This document shows, piece after piece, positions 19,743-22,574 of a stretch of 22,574 nucleotides of DNA; position 1 is the first letter of the stretch, and each line of letters starts with the position of its first letter. Under the pieces are notes generated by a model. It was given only the letters and a program-made list of their open reading frames with translations, had not been told where the DNA came from and did no database searches. The stretch comes from a virus: positions 1 through 22,574 of the IMG/VR virus record IMGVR_UViG_3300020477_000145. One strand, 5' to 3'. The position numbers and the translations under genes are program-made.

Positions 19743-20127
19743 GCGAGATAGGTATCGGATACCACGTGGTGTCAAGAAGGAGGCATTACAGGGCCGAGAT
19801 TTACGAGCGATGCATGGTTATGGTGGAGGTAAGGTAACTAAGGCGATAAACCGCAAGTTACGTTTTCAGAAGGATGTTGGTTACAAGACGGCGGTAAAGA
19901 TAGACACATATTACAGGAGGCATGAGAAGGTAGACCCTCCAGCCAAGAATTTTGCTGACAAGAAGAATCCGAGTAAGGGATACATTATGTGGAAGATGAT
20001 GGGTGGTAATTCGGGTCAGAGTTGGAGTAGAAGATTAAAGAAGAGTTTAGATGTGATACAGAAAAAGGAAAGGCTTAATAAGATAATTAATACAGTGGAG
20101 GCGATACAACTTGGCATGGTACGATAG
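19732..20127 (+). CDS. Small basic protein with GYIMWKMMGGNSG motif
   Basis: A GTG at 19732 with GGGAG six bases upstream is preferred; an ATG at 19717 would overlap the previous gene more deeply. The 131-residue product is very basic and contains KNPSKGYIMWKMMGGNSGQS (about residues 79-98), similar in pattern to GYIxWxxxGGxxGxxW segments in small proteins beside portal genes. The basic C-terminus (RRLKKSLDVIQKKERL) is helical. A DNA-binding head or packaging accessory role is possible. No named family assigned. Confidence 0.55.
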   Translation: MADKRDRYRIPRGVKKEALQGRDLRAMHGYGGGKVTKAINRKLRFQKDVGYKTAVKIDTYYRRHEKVDPPAKNFADKKNPSKGYIMWKMMGGNSGQSWSRRLKKSLDVIQKKERLNKIINTVEAIQLGMVR

Positions 20128-21508
20128 ATTGCTTGGTCGGAAGCCAGTGCGGAAGCGTTCTGCGTTAGAGGAGTTAATAGAGCGTAATACTGCGAGTGTA
20201 ATAAAGGAGGCACGCACTCCTGTGTATGGGGTTACTGGTTCTAATCGGGCATTTAAGGATTCGATACTTCCTCCAGTGGACCAGAATTATCTTGAGCAAT
20301 TAGCTGACAGGTATTCTCATCTTCGTACGGTCATCACTCGGATTGCTTCTCAGTCAGTGGCGAAGGGGTGGGAATACCACGCTATTGGAGATAAGGGCGA
20401 CAAGGAGGAGCGCAACATGTTGGAGAATCTTCTTCAAGACCCCACAGGTGGTAATGCGGACATTACGGCCAGTGAATTTTTCAAGGCGATGATACGTCAG
20501 GTTGAGGTTTTTGATGATTGTTGGATAAGTGTTGTTTACGAGAGGATTGAGGGTTCGGAGAATAAAATAGTGAAGGAGCTTTGGGTAGAGGATGCAAAGC
20601 AGATGAGATTTCATGTGGATGAGTATGGGAAGTTTAAGGACGACCAATATTTTGATGTAGTTACTCGAAAGCCATTAACTAAGGGAGAGACTGGAGAGGG
20701 AGGATTTCCAGCGGAGAAGATTGCATATTATTATGATGCGGGTCAGGATGAGGACAAGATTCCGTTTGCACGGGATGAGATTATTCATTTCAATAAATAC
20801 AGTGCGAATGCCAGATTATATGGTCAGTCGCCGATTATAGGTCTTTCCAAGAAAATCGAAACAGCTCTCGCGATTGAAAATTTTCAAAACAAGATTTATA
20901 GGTTGGAAAGGCCACCTAAGGGTTTCTTGGACATTCCGGGACATGATGAGGAGAGTCTCAATAGGTTAGGAGAATACATAGCGGAGGAGACAAGACGCAA
21001 TCCGAACTTTGTTCCTATTATTAGTAGTAGAGGAGAGGGCGTATCGGCAGGTCAGGCGAAGTTTGTACCAGTTATGCCTAACATGGATGAGTTGATGGCT
21101 TTGCCGTATATGGAGCGAATTAACAACGACATAAACGCATCTTATGGGGTGATGCCTATTGTTACAGGAAGTACAGCAGGAGTTGGTGGGTTGAATGCGG
21201 AGGGAGAGCAGATTTCTTTATTTGACCGAACTATCAGGGAAACTCAGCAATGTATAGAGATGGGTTTTATGAAGCCATTAATGAAGTTAATGGGAATAGA
21301 GACATGGAGATTAAAATTTGCAGATATCAATGAAAAGAACGAGCAGCAACATTTGGCAAATATGTTACAGAAGGCGAATATTATTACTGTTCTTAATAAG
21401 TTAGGAATCAAGGCTACGATAGATAAGGATGGTAATTTAGTATTGCCAGATGAGCCGACGGTGGTTTCTCCAGAGGCCAAACCTGAGGTGGGGGCGATAA
21501 AACCGTGA
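20111..21508 (+). CDS. Portal protein
   Basis: The 465-residue protein starts at TTG 20111 behind GGAGG; no ATG lies in frame nearby. The sequence has the hallmarks of HK97/SPP1-type portals: an early LRTVITRIASQSVAKGWEYH segment, EFFKAMIRQVEVFDDCWISV, a wing region with EIIHFNKYSANARLYGQSPI, a helix IETALAIENFQNKIY and the late YMERINNDINASYGVMPIVT. It forms the dodecameric channel through which the terminase pumps DNA and to which the connector binds. Its GTGA overlaps the next gene. Confidence 0.88.
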   Translation: MAWYDRLLGRKPVRKRSALEELIERNTASVIKEARTPVYGVTGSNRAFKDSILPPVDQNYLEQLADRYSHLRTVITRIASQSVAKGWEYHAIGDKGDKEERNMLENLLQDPTGGNADITASEFFKAMIRQVEVFDDCWISVVYERIEGSENKIVKELWVEDAKQMRFHVDEYGKFKDDQYFDVVTRKPLTKGETGEGGFPAEKIAYYYDAGQDEDKIPFARDEIIHFNKYSANARLYGQSPIIGLSKKIETALAIENFQNKIYRLERPPKGFLDIPGHDEESLNRLGEYIAEETRRNPNFVPIISSRGEGVSAGQAKFVPVMPNMDELMALPYMERINNDINASYGVMPIVTGSTAGVGGLNAEGEQISLFDRTIRETQQCIEMGFMKPLMKLMGIETWRLKFADINEKNEQQHLANMLQKANIITVLNKLGIKATIDKDGNLVLPDEPTVVSPEAKPEVGAIKP

Positions 21509-21738
21509 CGAACTGTAAGAAGTGTATGGCAGGAGAAGTGCGGGTCAGGATAATGTCCAATGGTCTTTGTGAAGAGTGTGAACATGAGAGGGCATGGGAC
21601 AATAAGGAAGAGATGAAGCGACAACGCGATAAACTAACAAGATTACACATGATGAAAAAGGCAGGAGACATAGTAAACCGTAAGTGGAAGGAAAAGTATG
21701 GCGATGCTTCTGTGGAGGAAGTTGCCTCCTATCTATAA
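21505..21738 (+). CDS. Zinc-binding mini-protein between head genes, 77 aa
   Basis: A GTG start overlaps the portal stop (GTGA). CKKC (residues 4-7) and CEEC (residues 22-25) form a zinc-ribbon-like head; the rest is a basic helix (KRQRDKLTRLHMMKKAGDI). It ends in TAATG with the gp10-like gene. It could be a head-assembly factor because it is embedded between portal and neck genes, or a regulator expressed late. Function unknown. Confidence 0.65.
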   Translation: MTNCKKCMAGEVRVRIMSNGLCEECEHERAWDNKEEMKRQRDKLTRLHMMKKAGDIVNRKWKEKYGDASVEEVASYL

Positions 21739-22175
21739 TGGGGTTCACAATAGAGGGCGAGCAGTATTTTTTCTCATCTATTAATTTTTACAAAAAAAAG
21801 AAAAATTGGCGGAATATACTCGAAGTAGCGGCAGAGAATACTTCGGGAAAAATAGAAAATGATGCAAAAAGGCTGGCCCCTAAGAAAACTGGGAGATTGG
21901 CTAATAGGATTAATGTTGATGTAGAAGTAGAGGAGGATTTGGTTTTCATTGATGTGAATTGCGACCATCCAGCCGCAGGGATAATAGAATATGGGGGGTA
22001 CAGTCCATTTCCTCCATGGGGAGATGCGTCAGGTTTGGATTTTCCAGTGGCTAAAAAGATTTTTGAGAATCAGCCGTTCAAGCAGCCTCGGCCGTTTTTA
22101 CGACCAGCATTACAACAGAATGCGGTAACGTTAGAGAAGGAGATACACAAGCAGGCCAAGGAACTGGGGCCATGA
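21738..22175 (+). CDS. HK97 gp10-like neck/tail completion protein
   Basis: The start at 21738 (MGFTIEGEQYFF) forms TAATG with the preceding gene; the frame can be read back to 21684 but that would overlap the zinc protein. The 145-residue product has the gp10 signature LAPKKTGRLANRI, then GIIEYGGYSPFPP and a closing PRPFLRPALQQN. Members of this family complete the head-tail joint. Here it comes before the protease instead of after the capsid gene, an unusual order also noted under findings. Confidence 0.8.
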   Translation: MGFTIEGEQYFFSSINFYKKKKNWRNILEVAAENTSGKIENDAKRLAPKKTGRLANRINVDVEVEEDLVFIDVNCDHPAAGIIEYGGYSPFPPWGDASGLDFPVAKKIFENQPFKQPRPFLRPALQQNAVTLEKEIHKQAKELGP

Positions 22176-22194
22176 TTCCGGAAAGTTCTTTCTA

Positions 22195-22202
22195 TTTATA
22201 TA
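22195..22202 (+). promoter_or_regulatory. TATA box for protease-capsid-tail operon
   Basis: TTTATATA begins 28 bases before the GTG at 22223. It probably drives the protease and the capsid gene, and may read on through the structural genes at the left of the window if the genome is circular. Confidence 0.6.
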
Positions 22203-22222
22203 CATATATCCAATAGTAGGCT

Positions 22223-22574
22223 GTGGCAGACGAAGGTAACTCTAATTGGAAGGTCTATCGACCAGAGTGGTATAATGACAGAATTTTAGAGACTTATATA
22301 TCAGCGCCTATCGTCGATAAACAGAATGACAAAGTTCCTACGGCGGCAGTCAAGGAGTCTATGGATTTCTATATGAAATACGGAGTTTATTCATACAAGC
22401 ACGAGGAGATGCCAGTGGGGTTACCTCTTGCGTATAAGATTAAGGATGGTAAGGTAAAGTTGAGGGTTGGGATACACAACCGTCTTCCGATGCACAATAG
22501 GGTATGGGAGGAGATGCAAATTTACGGTGATAAAGGAGGCTCGTCCATTAGGGGCGAAGCTGAGAAACAGGAGA
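22223..22574 (+). CDS. XkdF-like prohead protease, 5' part
   Basis: A GTG start follows the TATA box by 28 bases, so a leaderless GTG start is inferred. The first 117 residues continue past the window edge. H60 (YKHEEMPVG) and the GGSSIRGEA segment (S107/S108) resemble the His and Ser positions of XkdF-like/U35-type prohead proteases that trim the scaffold during capsid maturation; a strand with KVKLRVGIHN lies between them. The gene order portal, protease, capsid fits. The C-terminal part, where a scaffold domain may follow, is not visible. Confidence 0.65.
   Translation, partial: MADEGNSNWKVYRPEWYNDRILETYISAPIVDKQNDKVPTAAVKESMDFYMKYGVYSYKHEEMPVGLPLAYKIKDGKVKLRVGIHNRLPMHNRVWEEMQIYGDKGGSSIRGEAEKQE

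Overview
The window looks like most of the genome of a tailed archaeal virus (Caudoviricetes, probably siphovirus-like because a tail tube gene is present and no sheath gene was seen). The virion genes are classical: small and large terminase, portal, a HK97 gp10-like protein, an XkdF-like prohead protease (cut by the right edge), what is probably the C-terminus of the major capsid protein (cut by the left edge), head-tail connector, tail tube, tape measure, a very large tail fibre and a baseplate hub. An archaeal host is inferred from expression signals: nearly every first gene of a transcription unit has a TATA box 27-32 bases before its start codon and no room for a leader (leaderless mRNA), while internal genes carry GGAGG/GGTGA ribosome sites and overlap stop-to-start. 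The host lineage cannot be named from sequence alone.

Layout. 1-8426 (+): capsid end, connector, tail and baseplate genes as one overlapping series. 8427-8573: a large inverted repeat filling the gap between convergent units. 8573-9634 (-): an operon of five small proteins, three of them cysteine-rich. 9801-11544 (+): ten tiny overlapping genes. 11545-13567: small genes on both strands separated by gaps that each contain a GGGTTAAATA element, plus hairpins and palindromes. 13568-14709 (-): a zinc mini-protein and an A+T-rich PD-(D/E)XK nuclease with C-terminal DNA-binding motifs, a possible homing endonuclease. 14790-15035 (-): an orphan small gene. 15190-19547 (+): a long overlapping operon with terminase small subunit, mini-proteins, two PD-(D/E)XK-like proteins and terminase large subunit. 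19593-22574 (+): a DNA-binding-like protein, a basic protein, portal, zinc mini-protein, gp10-like protein and the protease.

The gene order closes on itself: the right edge stops inside the protease and the left edge starts at the end of a gene that sits where the major capsid protein should be. The window is therefore probably a permuted, nearly complete genome lacking only the protease end and capsid gene, although it could also be an excerpt. No polymerase, primase, helicase, recombinase, integrase, methyltransferase or lysis enzyme is recognisable.

The most unusual content is about a dozen cysteine-pair mini-proteins of 32-87 residues, an intergenic repeat present once in each gap between 9.6 and 13.5 kb, a set of palindromic candidate operators, and a terminator hairpin that resembles a collapsed tRNA 3' half.
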